Origin: Channallabes apus
Taxonomy: Eukaryota > Chordata > Actinopteri > Siluriformes > Clariidae
Assembly (NCBI GenBank): GCA_030522415.1
Contig: CM060106.1
Coordinates: 26,239,967 to 26,303,966 of the forward strand
Direction of reading: 5' to 3'
DNA: 64,000 nucleotides
Below, piece by piece: positions 13,801 through 26,600 of the stretch. How positions within the stretch are numbered: the first letter of the stretch is position 1; each line of letters opens with the position of its first letter. A program made the position numbers and the translations under genes. Under the pieces are notes generated by a model. It was not told where the DNA came from and made no database searches. It saw only the letters and a program-made list of their open reading frames with translations.

Positions 13801-15768
13801 ATACAAATCCTCCTCATGATTCTTTCTTATTATTGTGATTGCTCTTAAGAATGGTGTTTTGCTATTGGCAGCTGTTAACGCTGCCTTTTTCACATAAAAA
13901 TTGCTGAACTTGTTTAAACTGATTTATTATAGTTCATACAATGCACTCTCGTATGATCTTGCATTTTATTTATTTATTTTATTTTTTTAGATAAAATGAG
14001 ATTCCAGGGATTTTCAGTTCTTGCATGGCTTGAAATTTTATGGATAATGGGCAAGTGTAAGGATGTGATTCATTGATTGAGTCAAATTATAATGCAAAAT
14101 TGCTTAAAAAAAAAAGTTAATGGTGTAAAATTTACCTTTTTAAAATTCCTTAAAATAAAACTTTTAATGTATAAAGTTATTTATCTAGTGCTTTTAACAA
14201 TTTTCATTGTCTCAAAAAGTAGCTTAACAAAATGAAAAGAAAATATAATCATTAAACTGCAGATTACAGAAACTGAGAAAATATGTATTTGTGCATGTTG
14301 CAAGCAGTGTAGAGCAGAATGTTGACGGGTAAAAAGATAATTGCTTTGTATGAAAAATGATAACCAACATAAGTTACACAGCATTATGATGCTTTTTTTT
14401 TTTTTTAGGAGTTTTAAAACGTATAGATCTAATTAAAATAAATCGGACAGTAAACATGCATCCTATTTAATCAACTTAAATAAAATCACAATGCCCAAAA
14501 TTGGATGAGTCATTTGACTGGCTGCAGCGGTTATATCTTTCTGCTAGAATTCCCACTTTGGTTTCCTTTTTCTTTCTAATGACTTGGCAGGGCAGTGTCA
14601 TATGGGATGTAAACCAACTCCATTTTAAAGGGCCTTTTAAAGCATCCATCATTCCATTATCACTCCAGTGTCTTTGAAAGTGCAATCAAATCGAAGCATT
14701 CTGTGGAATACTTTTGAGAGGCTTTCGCTGGAATTCTGATAGCTACTTAAACATGTTCAGTGTTTTTGGTCCAAAATCTGATCATAAAAAATCTAGGAGG
14801 ATTGTCCCCATAATCGTGTCAAACTCTGCTCAACACATGAGTATTGGAAGAACATCAGTCCTTCGTAGTAGGGTTACTGTTTTATCACTGGTGTTGCAGT
14901 CATGAGAACGATTAAAGGGATCCTCCTTCTCTCTCTGAGTGCACTTTGTCTAGACAACTTTTTAAAGAACTTCAAAACTACCATCTCTTTACTTTTTATT
15001 TATTTATTTTTTAACTATACATGAAACCACAAGGTAAAGTGCCTCAATTAAGGGCGTTTTCTCACTGGGAACGATTGTTCCGTTCCTGAGCACGAGCCCC
15101 CCCCCCCCCCAGCAGTTTGCTTCTCTGCATAAACAAGTCATAAACTGTTACACTTGTTAATGTTCCGTCTGGATTTTTTTATTTATTTTGTTTTTTAAAT
15201 TTAAATAGTTTTGTGACCAAATCAACAGCACTCTGAACATTCCTACTGAACTATCTATCGCGCCTCAGGGTGAAATGAGGATGTGCTGCACGGATTTGAC
15301 ACGAGACACTGAGGAATGATTTTAAAACTCTACTCTGTAAGGTGAGGAACCAGCTTCTGTCTACATTCTCTTCTGATTTCCACAGTGACATTGATAAAGT
15401 TCTCATTAAACATTATTTTCTTTTGGTCATAGCACAACAGCGTTATTTATTTAAAATATTTAGGTTTTTTTAATAGCAAAAATAGTGTTTATGTACACTG
15501 AATTAATCATACAATGTAAAGAATGAATAAAGAAATGCAAGAAATACAGTTGAGTACAGTGAAATACAAGAGATGCTACAAATAAATATAATGCATGCTT
15601 TAAAGTTTAACGCCTAGCATAAATGCATATAATAAATATCTAATCATGTACTTCTGTTCTCCTCAGGATCATCCGGGTTCAAGAGGGGTCTGGTGTGTTT
15701 GAGTAACAGACCAGGTATGGCTGTCAAATTTTTCTATCAAAAAGACAACATTCCTATAGTACAAGTGT

Positions 15769-15799
<31 letters not shown>

Positions 15800-15955
15800 C
15801 TTTCTTTTTTTTTTGGCCTTACTTTGTAGAGTGTAGCTTATCAAACATGGCTAATGTGCTGAAACTATTGAATCTGAAACCACACCATGCATCTTTGTTT
15901 GTTTTTGAAAATAAATGTATACTATAAAATCCAGGATGTGTTGGAGTGCAAAATG

Positions 15956-15986
<31 letters not shown>

Positions 15987-18900
15987 TAAAATAAAATTCA
16001 TGGAAGTGTTGTAAAAGAAAAGTAGTTGTCAAAAATGAGATGTAAACATTAAAATGTATCGTAATTTCTTGATTTCACAAATCATTCGAGACCACCTCTT
16101 CAATCGGTCCAGCGATTCGTTCCCGAGCTTGGAACGATTGCATGTTTACAGACAAATTAACTGGTCCCGGTGCTAAATGTGCTCAGAAACGGTTCCCGGA
16201 CCCCAGTGAGAGAACGCGCAGTGACTGCTCCAGATCATTTCTTTAAAGTTGAACAGTTTTCACTGGCTTTAAAAAAAAAAAAAAAAAAGTTTATATAAAA
16301 CAAGCGGTCTATAGCCTACATGGATCATGCCCTGTGAACGCAAAGTCAGTTAAATATAGGTTTACAACGATTGTGTAGGGAATCCGCAAAATCTTGGAGA
16401 AGCAAGAATGTTTATTTTATATATATTTATATATATTTTGGGTGCTTGTTGCAGCCCATTTTTAAGTCACTAAATTTGGAGACATATTTGCCAAATTAGC
16501 AACACTGACTCGTCTCCCACACAGCTGCCCAAGGCCTTACACTGCACTCTCCTCTGCACATTCTTATCCAAACCAACCCCCCCCCCCCCCCCCCCCCGTT
16601 GCTGTTTGCTGACATGACCGTGTAAACCAAACAGTCTAAATAATACAACAGGCATTACAGTAGCTTATCCTCTAGACTTAGTTACTCAATACCACTCCTA
16701 ATTATAGATGTTGTGTAAAATCATGCATAGGGTGATATTGGATTCATCTCATGATTGCCTAAGCACTTTGTACTGTAGGATGAGTTGGTGATGGCTATCA
16801 TAATTATGATTTGTCAATTTATTACATTCAAGATTTCCAGCCAACTAGGAACAAACATTCAACTTTCTTTACACACATGCTATGATGGGATAACCAGAAT
16901 TTCTCTGTAAATGAAGGCAACATTAGAAGGCAGTGTTGAAGTGAGTAATCACACATTTATTTAAAAAAAAAAAGTCTAAGTCAGTGCAATTTTTCCTTTT
17001 AGTAAATATGCCATGATATCCAGCTAAACTCTTATGATAAAGTGCTCATTTCAGGTTGGTCAGACAGTTTATAGACTACTAAAAAAAAAAAGTCACGCAC
17101 TCAAGATTTTGTTTGATTATGGCGCACAGTGTGGTGGCCAATTCATATTTGAAAATGATTTGTCATGTTCCCAAAAACATAAGGGTACGAAAAGCTCTAC
17201 TGCTGTGGTGATCTGGGTATTCAGTCACAAAACCTTGCTGAGCCTAAACCTTTCCAACTGAAACAATCCTTGATTACAACACTGCTTTCAGAGGTGCTTC
17301 ACTTCTCTTCTTACCATGATGCACCCATCGCTCTGGAATAGGGTCAATCTGGATTCATCAGACCACATCTTTATGCTTCCTGTCAAGCTCAAGCGTGTTG
17401 TTTGTATTTATTTTTTAGCGTTATTAGTCTCACTAACAACTATTTAGTCCAAATCCTGAGTGTTTTCACTACATTATTTTTGGAAATGCTTACTTTCTTG
17501 ATTTAAAAAAAAAAAAAAAAACACACGTCTGTCCACTTTTTCCTGTTTTTCTTAAATGGTGCAGCAATAGTTTAAGTGATCTCCACCCATGCTTTTATTC
17601 TGAACACACTACAGTGGAACCTCAGATTATGAGTAACGTGGTTTGAGTGTTTCGCAGGACGAGCAAAGATTTTAAAATTTTGACTTGAACGAGCATTGTC
17701 TTAGTTTACGAGCACCGAGTGTCATGGATCACACATGCGCTTCTTGTTTTGACAGTCACGTCATCACAACTGGGCCATCGGTTTTTCTCTCTTGCACTGC
17801 GGAATTGTAGGTAATCGTCTAGCTGCTGGGTGAATACACACACGCACACTCGCTGCCTTACACACACTCTGCAAGCACACGATAATCGTCTCCCCTGCTG
17901 GGTCTTAGTGCTTGCAGAGTTACACACACATTAAGAGACCGTTTTTTAAAACCGTTTAAAAATTAGCAAGGAACATCGCTAGTCACACCTGCGTGAGCGC
18001 ACACTAACGGAATCACTGCTGTAAAGTAAAACACAAAAAAATTAACAAGCACCTTACCTATGAAAAGAGCGGGTTCTGTGTAAGGCAAGAAGTGTTTGTT
18101 TTGGGAACCTGAGTGGAGGGGGGGCTGTAAAGCTGTGTGCGCATTCACTTACGCACACGCGCACACTGCCTTTTTAAAAATATTTATTTATTTTTTCCCC
18201 CCTCTTTACAGCCTCCCTTCTCAGGTTTCCAAACACAGACTCTTTGCCTTACACAGAAACTGCTGTCGCGATTCTTTTCAAAAGTAAGGTGCTGGTTAAT
18301 TTGTTTTACTTTACAAGCAGTGATTCCGTTAGTATGTGTTCACGCAAGTATGAATTGTGATGTTCCTTGTTAATTTTTAGGTTTTAAAAACGGTCTCTCC
18401 ATGAGCGTGTACCTTTTTTTTACATTTTTTTATATATATTACACACACAGTGCCTGCGTGCACAAATGGAAACACTTATCTGTCGGGATTTATTTTTACT
18501 TTTTTTTTTTTTTTTTTTTTTAAGGGTACAGTGAAGATTAATTTCTTTTTTTTACTTTATATATATATATTTTTTTTGGGGGGGGGGGGGGTTGGTATGT
18601 AGAACGAATAATTTGAGTTTTCATTATTTCCTATGGGAAAATCTAATTTGGTTTACGAGTGTTTTGGAATACATGCCCACTTCCGGAACGAATTATGCTC
18701 GTAATCCAAGGTTCCACTGTATTTCCATCTTTGGCATCCTTTACCATAAACCTATGATAAATTATAGACCCTTAATTTCTTTAAGTGGGCAAACTTAAAT
18801 CTGTAGGGGATCAAATACTTATGAATCAAGTTGCATTTCAATGAGGGGAAACAAGTATTTGATCCCCAAGCAAAACATGACTTGGTACTTGGTAGAGAAA

Positions 18901-21900
18901 CCCTTGCTGGAAAGCACAGTGGGAAGATGTTTCTTGTAGTTGTTTACCAGGTTTGCACACATCTTGGGATGCATTTTGATCCACTATTCTTTACAGATGT
19001 TGCCGTTGTTTTAAAGTCACGGGAGAAGCGCATCCACTACTTTATGATTGGCGTAGTTCAAGCTCATATTACAATTTGTATTTATCTACACACAATGCAT
19101 GCAACATTTACATTTATGTATCTAGGCTATGTGATTAATTTTATATACAATGCGTCATGTAGAAAAAGCGCTCCAGCTTCCTCATGCTGTTATTTCTTTT
19201 AAATGTATACTGTGACGCAAACACACCCCGCTCCTTGCTTAAACTCCACCCCCCATTAATCGAGTACTCGTTTCTCAAACCTGTGGATTACTCGAAATGA
19301 AATATGAACAAAAATGCCCATCCCTAATATTAACTGCTCCAAGGAAGAATTATGACTTTAATGCCCTAGCTAAGTACACCAATATGCAAAACAAAAGTTC
19401 TCAATTTGGGAACGAAAATAGGCAAATTAAATGTAATTGACATCTGTAGTAGTCTACTTTTTTTCATTCCAATTTGCATACTTGTATTTTGGCTAAAATG
19501 CCTACATAGTCTGTGGAACTATTGCTGCCATTTTGGATGTTTCTTTGGGAAAGCTTGTATAAAGATGATGCTTAAAGTTTTTATTTTTTAATGGTTGCTT
19601 AATTGATGGACTGCAGATCAGAATCAGCCTAAAGTTGACTAACTTTGTCGACCCCCATCCCCCTCTTTGCTTACTAATAAATAGCACACACCCGTGATCG
19701 GCATCTAATTTGTGATTGGTCCCAAAAGCCCTTAGTGGAGCACACCCTTTTATTCTAAGACTCGTGTAGTAATCTTGAAATAAACTGGTTTTATAGCATT
19801 ATGTGAACCTAAGTGATAGAAAGATGGCTGATGTTTGTTCCTGTTGTAGGTGAATGCAGAGCAACTTTCTGCCCTTAAATTTATTCCACACACACTCTGG
19901 GTTTCCTCCCCACCCCCCAACTCATGTTGTCTGTTTATACAATGTCCTTTTGTGTATATATTGCATCACATGTTGATAAACATGGCGCTTCTATACGGTT
20001 TCATGCTTTTATCAACATGTGATACAATGGAGCCACAGTTTAGATAGTGTACACATTGACACGCCATAGTCAAGCCTCTCAAAATACAATACGAGAGTAC
20101 TGGTTCACTGAACGATTACTCCTATTATTTTTTTTTTTTTTTTTTGTATCGGCTACTTCCGTCCTAAGCAGTTTGATTGTTGCCATGAAAATATTGAAAT
20201 TTGGTACCCAGCATTATTTGTGCTAGTGTGCAGATAAAGGAAATGACTGGAATATAACTCCATACAGTGGCAGCGAATGTTTTTGCAATTTGACTTCACA
20301 TTTCAACATTGGTTGCAAAGGTTAAGTGATCCCTACAGATTCTCTGACCTGTCACACCATTTAATTGTTACACATTTGTAATTGTGTAGACTTCTCCTTC
20401 CCAACCCACCCCCCCCCCCCCCTCCCCGGCAAAAGTACCCTTAGGGAGAGTTGGATTGGAGAAAGGATTACCAGGTACTTTTCTCCCAGGGTGAGAATTT
20501 TCTAGATAAAGAACGTTCTGTTAAATACAAACACCTAAGTTTTTGGGTGATGTTGACCAGGGTTCTTCATCTCCAGTCCTGGAGGGCCAATATCCAACAC
20601 AGTTTGGTTTTTATTTTTTAACTTCCAGGTAGGGCTGGGCGATGGAGCAAAAAAAATTATCACGATATAATGTTTCATATCATTCGGTATCGGTAATTAT
20701 TGAATATTTATGAATGAAGACCAGTAGAAATTTTTTTTTTCATTTAACCACTTTATTTTAATATACTGTACCAACATTACTAAGGTCAAAAACTAAATAC
20801 AAGATCTTTTTGTTTATTATAAGACAGTGTTGGACTCTTAAACTTGAATAAAATGTTAGTGTGTGCAATTGTAAAGTGTAAACACTGAACACTAAAGCGA
20901 ACTGTGAGGCAGATCAACATCTGTAAGATGTCAATAACAATACACAGTAAACCTCACTCTTTAAACAAAACACATTTATAATGATCAAATGAGCTTTCAA
21001 GTAGAGGAACCAACCATCATTATTCACACACATACCTGTACATTGCGCCATTACAAATTGTGAGCAAGAAAGACAAGCTGGTTCACTCTCTCTGCATTTA
21101 ATGCTGCACAAGTACTGTACATGACTACATTACCCCCCTCTGCTAATAGTTCTTTCTGAGGGGGTGCTGGTAGCTGGGATGCTCAGGTATTTTGTTTGCA
21201 AGCTTGTGTAGCACTACATCCAAAGAAACTATATGTGGATGATTATGCAACTACAAACCGGATTCCAAAAAAGTTGGGACACTAAACAAATTGTGAATTA
21301 AAAACTGAATGCAATGATGTGGAGATGGCAAATGTCAATATTTTATTCAGAATAGAACATAGATGACAGATCAAAAGTTTAATCCGAGAAAATGTCATTT
21401 TAAAGGAAAAATATGTTGATTCCAAATTTCACGGTATCAACAAATCCCAAAAAAGTTGGGACAAGTAGCAATAAGAGGCTGGAAAAAGTACATTTGAGCA
21501 TAACGAAGAGCTGGAAGACCAATTAACAGTAATTAGGTTAATTGGCAACATGATTGGGTATAAAAAGAGCTTGTCAGAGTGGCAGTGTCTCTCAGAAGCC
21601 AAGATGGGTAGAGGATCACCAATTCCCACAATGTTGCACAGAAAGATAGTGGAGCAATATCAGAAAGGTGTTACCCAGCGAAAAATTGCAAAGACTTTGC
21701 AGTTATCAACTGTGCATAATATCAGAGAATCTGGAACAATCTGTACGTAAGGATCAAGGGCGTAAAACCATACTGGATGCCCGTGATCTCCGGGCCCTTA
21801 AACGACACTGCACCACAAACAGGAATGCCACTGTAAAGGAAATCACAGAATGGGCTCAGGAATACTTCCAGAAACCATCGTCAGTGAACACAATCCACCG

Positions 21901-23570
21901 TGCCATCCGCCGTCGCCAGCTGAAACTCTACAGTGCAAAGAAGAAGCCATTTCTAAGCAAGATCCACAAGCACAGGCGTTTTCATTGGGCCAGGGATCAT
22001 TTAAAATGGAGTGTGGCAAAATGGAAGACTGTTCTGTGGTCAGACGAGTCACGATTCCAAGTTCTTGTTGGAAATGTGGGACGCCATGTCATCCGGACCA
22101 AAGAGGACAAGGACAACCCAAGTTATCAATGCTCAGTTCAGAAGCCTGCATCTCTGATGGTATGGGGTTGCATGAGTGCGTGTGGAATGGGCAGCTTGCA
22201 TGTCTGGAAAGGCACCATCAATGCAGAAAAATATATTCAGGTTCTAGAACAACATATGCTCCCATCCAGACGTCATCTCTTTCAGGGAAGACCCTGCATT
22301 TTTCCACCATATAATGCCAGACCACATTCTGCATCAATCACATCATGGCTGTGTAGGAGAAGGATCCGGGTACTGAAATGGCCAGTCTGCAGTCCAGATC
22401 TTTCCCCTATAGAGAACATTTGGCGCATCATAAAGAGGAAGGTGCGACAAAGAAGGCCCAAGACGATTGAACAGTTAGAGGCCTGTATTAGACAAGAATG
22501 GGAGAGCATTCCTATTTCTAAACTTGAGAAACTGGTCTCCTCGGTCCCCAGACGTCTGAGTGTTGTAAGAAGAAGGGGAGATGCCACACAGTGGTGAAAA
22601 TGGCCTTGTCCCAACTTTTTTGGGATTTGTTGACACCATGACATTTTGATTCGCCATATTTTTCCCTTAAAATGATACATTTTCTCAGTTTAAACTTTTT
22701 TGTTCCGTGATTTGTGCTTATTGGCTGTTTCCTGGTCACTCGTGGCACTCTCATTCATCGGGAGATCTGATAGGCTGTTGAGATTAAGGCAAGGCGCACG
22801 CTCAGCCAGCAAGCCGCATTTTATAAAACTATAGCTCTTCATACCGAACATAATTTTTTTTTATCGTTATCGACAATGGTGTACAGTCAAATACCGATAC
22901 CGTTTTATTGCCCAGCCCTACTTCCAGGACTGGAGATGAAGATCCCTAATGTAGACCTTATTTGAGGCTTTGGATTGTAGCTGAACTTTTGTCTTCATGG
23001 TAGCTTCTACTGTTTCTCTAGCTGTTGTATCTGAAAATGCCTGGTACATAGGGGAAACATTTCTCTAAGCAACCGTGGGAATTTGGGGGGGGGGGGGATT
23101 TATGCTCTGCTGTTCATGAAATGCCTTAGCATTGCAAACCCCTCGCACTTTCTATTACAAAGGTCTGCTAATTAGTTCTAGTTAGCAGGAGCTGTGTTTA
23201 CTTTTAATTTTTTTATGGTGGGTAGGTGTGGGTTTGGAAGAAGACGTGTTTCATGAGATGAGCGGAGACGAAGCGGAGGAGCTGCTAGAGGAAGAGGACG
23301 TGGCCGGGCCTGTTCAGATTGTGGTGGCAGATGAAGATGAGCACCAGTTTTCTCTGGACGAGCAGGCATTGGAGCGCATCCTGCTGCAGGAGCACATCCG
23401 TGATCTCAACGTGGTGGTGGTGTCGGTCGCCGGCGCATTCCGCAAGGGCAAGTCCTTCCTGCTGGATTTCATGCTCCGATACATGTACCATCAGGTGAGC
23501 GAACGTGCAGATTTTTTGACAACAGTTCATTACTCTAGATGGTGACTAATAGACAGGCTAGATCAAGCGT

Positions 23571-23602
<32 letters not shown>

Positions 23603-26600
23603 TGTCTATCTCCAACAACAGCCCAAGGATAAATATTGAGATTTGGGGAAGGTAATTTGAACCAATGGTGGTTTATACAGAAGGAATAGCCTCTTGTGTT
23701 TAATTTCATGCACTGCCATGCACATGCATATTCACACTGAATATTTTTATTTTAAAACTTTGTCACAAACTTGTCTTGCGATTTGTCCCAAAGGAAAGAA
23801 TTTGACTGTCTTAATTCGAAACTAAGTTCCACACCTGTTATGAGGAAGTCCTTGACTCAAATTAATAATAATCAATCCCATAATGGTTTAAACTAAATAT
23901 TTCAGATGGTCGGCCATGGATTCACAGATTAAATGGTTCCACTAGCATGATGTACCTCATGCACATAACTTTTGTAGGCTATGTCTTTAACACATCCTTA
24001 AAGAAAAAGTGACAGTCACACCAAAATTAATAATCTGCAGGGTAACCATAAATCTAATCTGTGCTGTAACTGACTGTGCTGTAACCTGAAGAAAGGCACA
24101 AAACAATAGAATATCGAGACCATTAAACCAATACAAACATTGGGAGGGGCACCATAAAAAAAATAAGTAAACTATAATTTGTTACTGCATCATTGCTATT
24201 ATTGCTGTGTCATGCCGTTGCAGGAATCAGCCACATGGCTTGGAGGAGACAATGAACCACTGACCGGCTTCAACTGGCGAGGGGGCTGTGAGAGGGAGAC
24301 CACAGGAATCCTGGCCTGGAGCGAAGTGTTTGTGGTCAAGAAACCAGACGGGACCAAGGTAGCACTCGACACACAACTCCAAACCCCCCCCCCCCCCCTC
24401 CGATTTTCTCCCTAATTTAGTCGTGGCCAATTCCTCCCCCTCACTAGGGGGCTCCCACATTAAGGCTACTACTACCATTCAGCCGGGAGCACCACTCGGA
24501 GGCAAACCCTGTTCATTCTTTACAAAGTATAGATGTGCTCAACCAGCCCCCGTGTTCATAAAGCCTTTCAAAATACAAACCTGTGATCGAGTTCCCAAAC
24601 AAGAAGAAAAACATGTAACTATAGTAGGTACGTTAATGGATAGTCCCCAACCCCCGCCCTGAAACGGGTTTAAAATTTCAGCAGCTTTTCTTCCATTGTT
24701 GGCCTTAACAGTGACCTTCAGGATAATAGTATTATGGTTACGCCTGATTATAGGACTGCTGATATCTGATGCAAAATAATTTTCTACGCCTTAAATCTAG
24801 GTTTATTTGATTCAAACTGTTTGCCTTTTGTTAAAGAAGTGTAACTTTAATTCTCAATTTGACTCTTGATTTACTTAAATGGTTTATCTTTTTATGTTTG
24901 TTTTTGCATGTTTTTATTGTGGAATTAAAAGCAATTATTGGGCTAAGGCAGTCTGCAACAGACATAAATCATTCAGAATGAGAAACTTTATAGACTACCA
25001 GTGTCGCTTACTGTGAAGATATTTTTACACATTTACATTAGATACATGTGCGCATACACCCACCCTAGGACTGCACGATATATCGTTATCGCGATAATGG
25101 CATGTGCGATAACCATGTCGCAAAGAGTTGCGATAAATAATTCATGTGCCAAGCATTTGTGTGTCCAAATTTGACCAATCAGATGGGCCCTTACTATGTT
25201 TATACCCGTGCATATACACACTTTAATTCTGTCGCGAACTAACCCGGGATGATCAGAAGACATAGCGCTTAGCCGTTAGCCCTTTGTAGCGTGGACGGTA
25301 AACCCAAACGCGGAAGCAAGCGAGTCGGCAGGATAACCACACGAGTTAGTCTAAGGACTCTCACAGAATGGGAACAAGGGAAAAACACAAATTTAACCTG
25401 TATTTAAGTATTTTTTATTTCATTTTTGTTTAATAATTATTTTTATAACAAAAAAAAAACAGGCAAGCCAAAGAGAATATTTAGTTTAAAAGATGCTCTT
25501 GTTTTAAGACACTATTGATGAGTGTATGGTTACAAGTAAATAAAGTCATGTTTGAAAGTAATTCATATTGTGTTGGCAGGTTTATAGTAACAGCAAACCA
25601 GGAGTCAGAATATCTGCTGAGGGGTTTAAGTCATTCATAGTGTTTTGAAGTCTAAATATTTGGAACTTCCTTGATGTATAGTTTCTTTTTAGCCTGAATT
25701 GGATTTAATTACATCAGACGAATATCTATTACCTGATTATTACAATTATTACAACAATATCGCATATTTTCCTAATATCGTGCAGCCCTAAATCACCCTA
25801 TGAAAAAGATATATTCTTGAAGATACCAAATTGGGAAGCGAACTCCTAAGCGTTACAGCAACTGTTACAAAGTTGACAGTTATGCTTTGACGAAAGTTTA
25901 AAAAAGGCACACATATGGGTGTTATATGGCCCATTGTATGTAAACATCTGAACCGAGATCTAGAACTACACAGAAATCAGCAAATAGCAGATTCATCAAT
26001 GAATAATCTAAACAGTTTATGTAACCCTAGGTGTAAAATAACTCATGTGGCCTGCAACTGAAACACCAACTAGACCTCAGTTCTCCTCACTCGTTATCAG
26101 TGTCCAACCTCTCTGTTGCTATTGTGGCTAAATTAGATAATTTTTCAAAATCTTTCACAGAAGAGTGGATGTTACAACAGCAAAGGTGGACTAAATTTCA
26201 AATACAAGTTTCGGAAAGGTAAAGCCTAGTTGCTCTATTGCAGCTGCTGTGAGTGGTGTAAGTGCATGTTTATGTAGGCAGGATCTAATTCCAGAAACTT
26301 TTGCAGTTCAGTTAGCTAGTGCTTTATACCATGAGTAAAACAGTTGGCTGGGCTTGCCAATATTAGTGCTTTCTCAGCTCATAGCACACATGATGATGAA
26401 CTGATTAACAGCCTTTTCTTTATTGAAGTGGGTCTGGTAGATCAGGAGAAAATGTGCAGGGCAGTGGTACTACTGCAATATGTAGTAATGAGAATCACTG
26501 TTAGTGTGTATGTGTCGAGAGAAGAAACTATGGGTTTTCTAATTTTATTAAAAATTCTGCCATTGAGCTGCTTATTAGGATTAGACCGATGTCTTAGCAT

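Larger units (their letters stand above)
20640..22920. mobile_element. hAT-like element hosting a Tc1 insertion
   Basis: Termini TAGGGCTGGGCGAT (left) and TTGCCCAGCCCTA (right) with a perfect 8-bp duplication CTTCCAGG at 20632-20639 and 22921-22928. Without the Tc1 copy at 21254-22693 the element is about 0.85 kb, close in size to the related element at 39729-40539, so it is a non-autonomous hAT-like member. Confidence 0.85.
20561..22945. mobile_element. Outer repeat element split by a hAT-like insertion
   Basis: GGTTCTTCATCTCCAGTCCT (from 20561) and its inverted form ending GGAGATGAAGATCC (to 22945) are terminal repeats matching at 21 of 22 positions. Once the element at 20640-22920 and one copy of its duplicated target are removed, only about 97 bases remain, so this is a tiny MITE that served as a landing site. 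Confidence 0.7.

Noticed and set aside
21843..22680. Reverse-strand and alternate-frame ORFs over the Tc1 transposase
   Set aside because: Shadows of the transposase frame; no domain of their own.
24179..24415. ORF extending beyond atl2 exon 3
   Set aside because: The real exon ends at the GTAGC donor at 24358; the extension runs into intron and a poly-C tract. The same applies to the ORFs extending past exons 2, 4 and 12.
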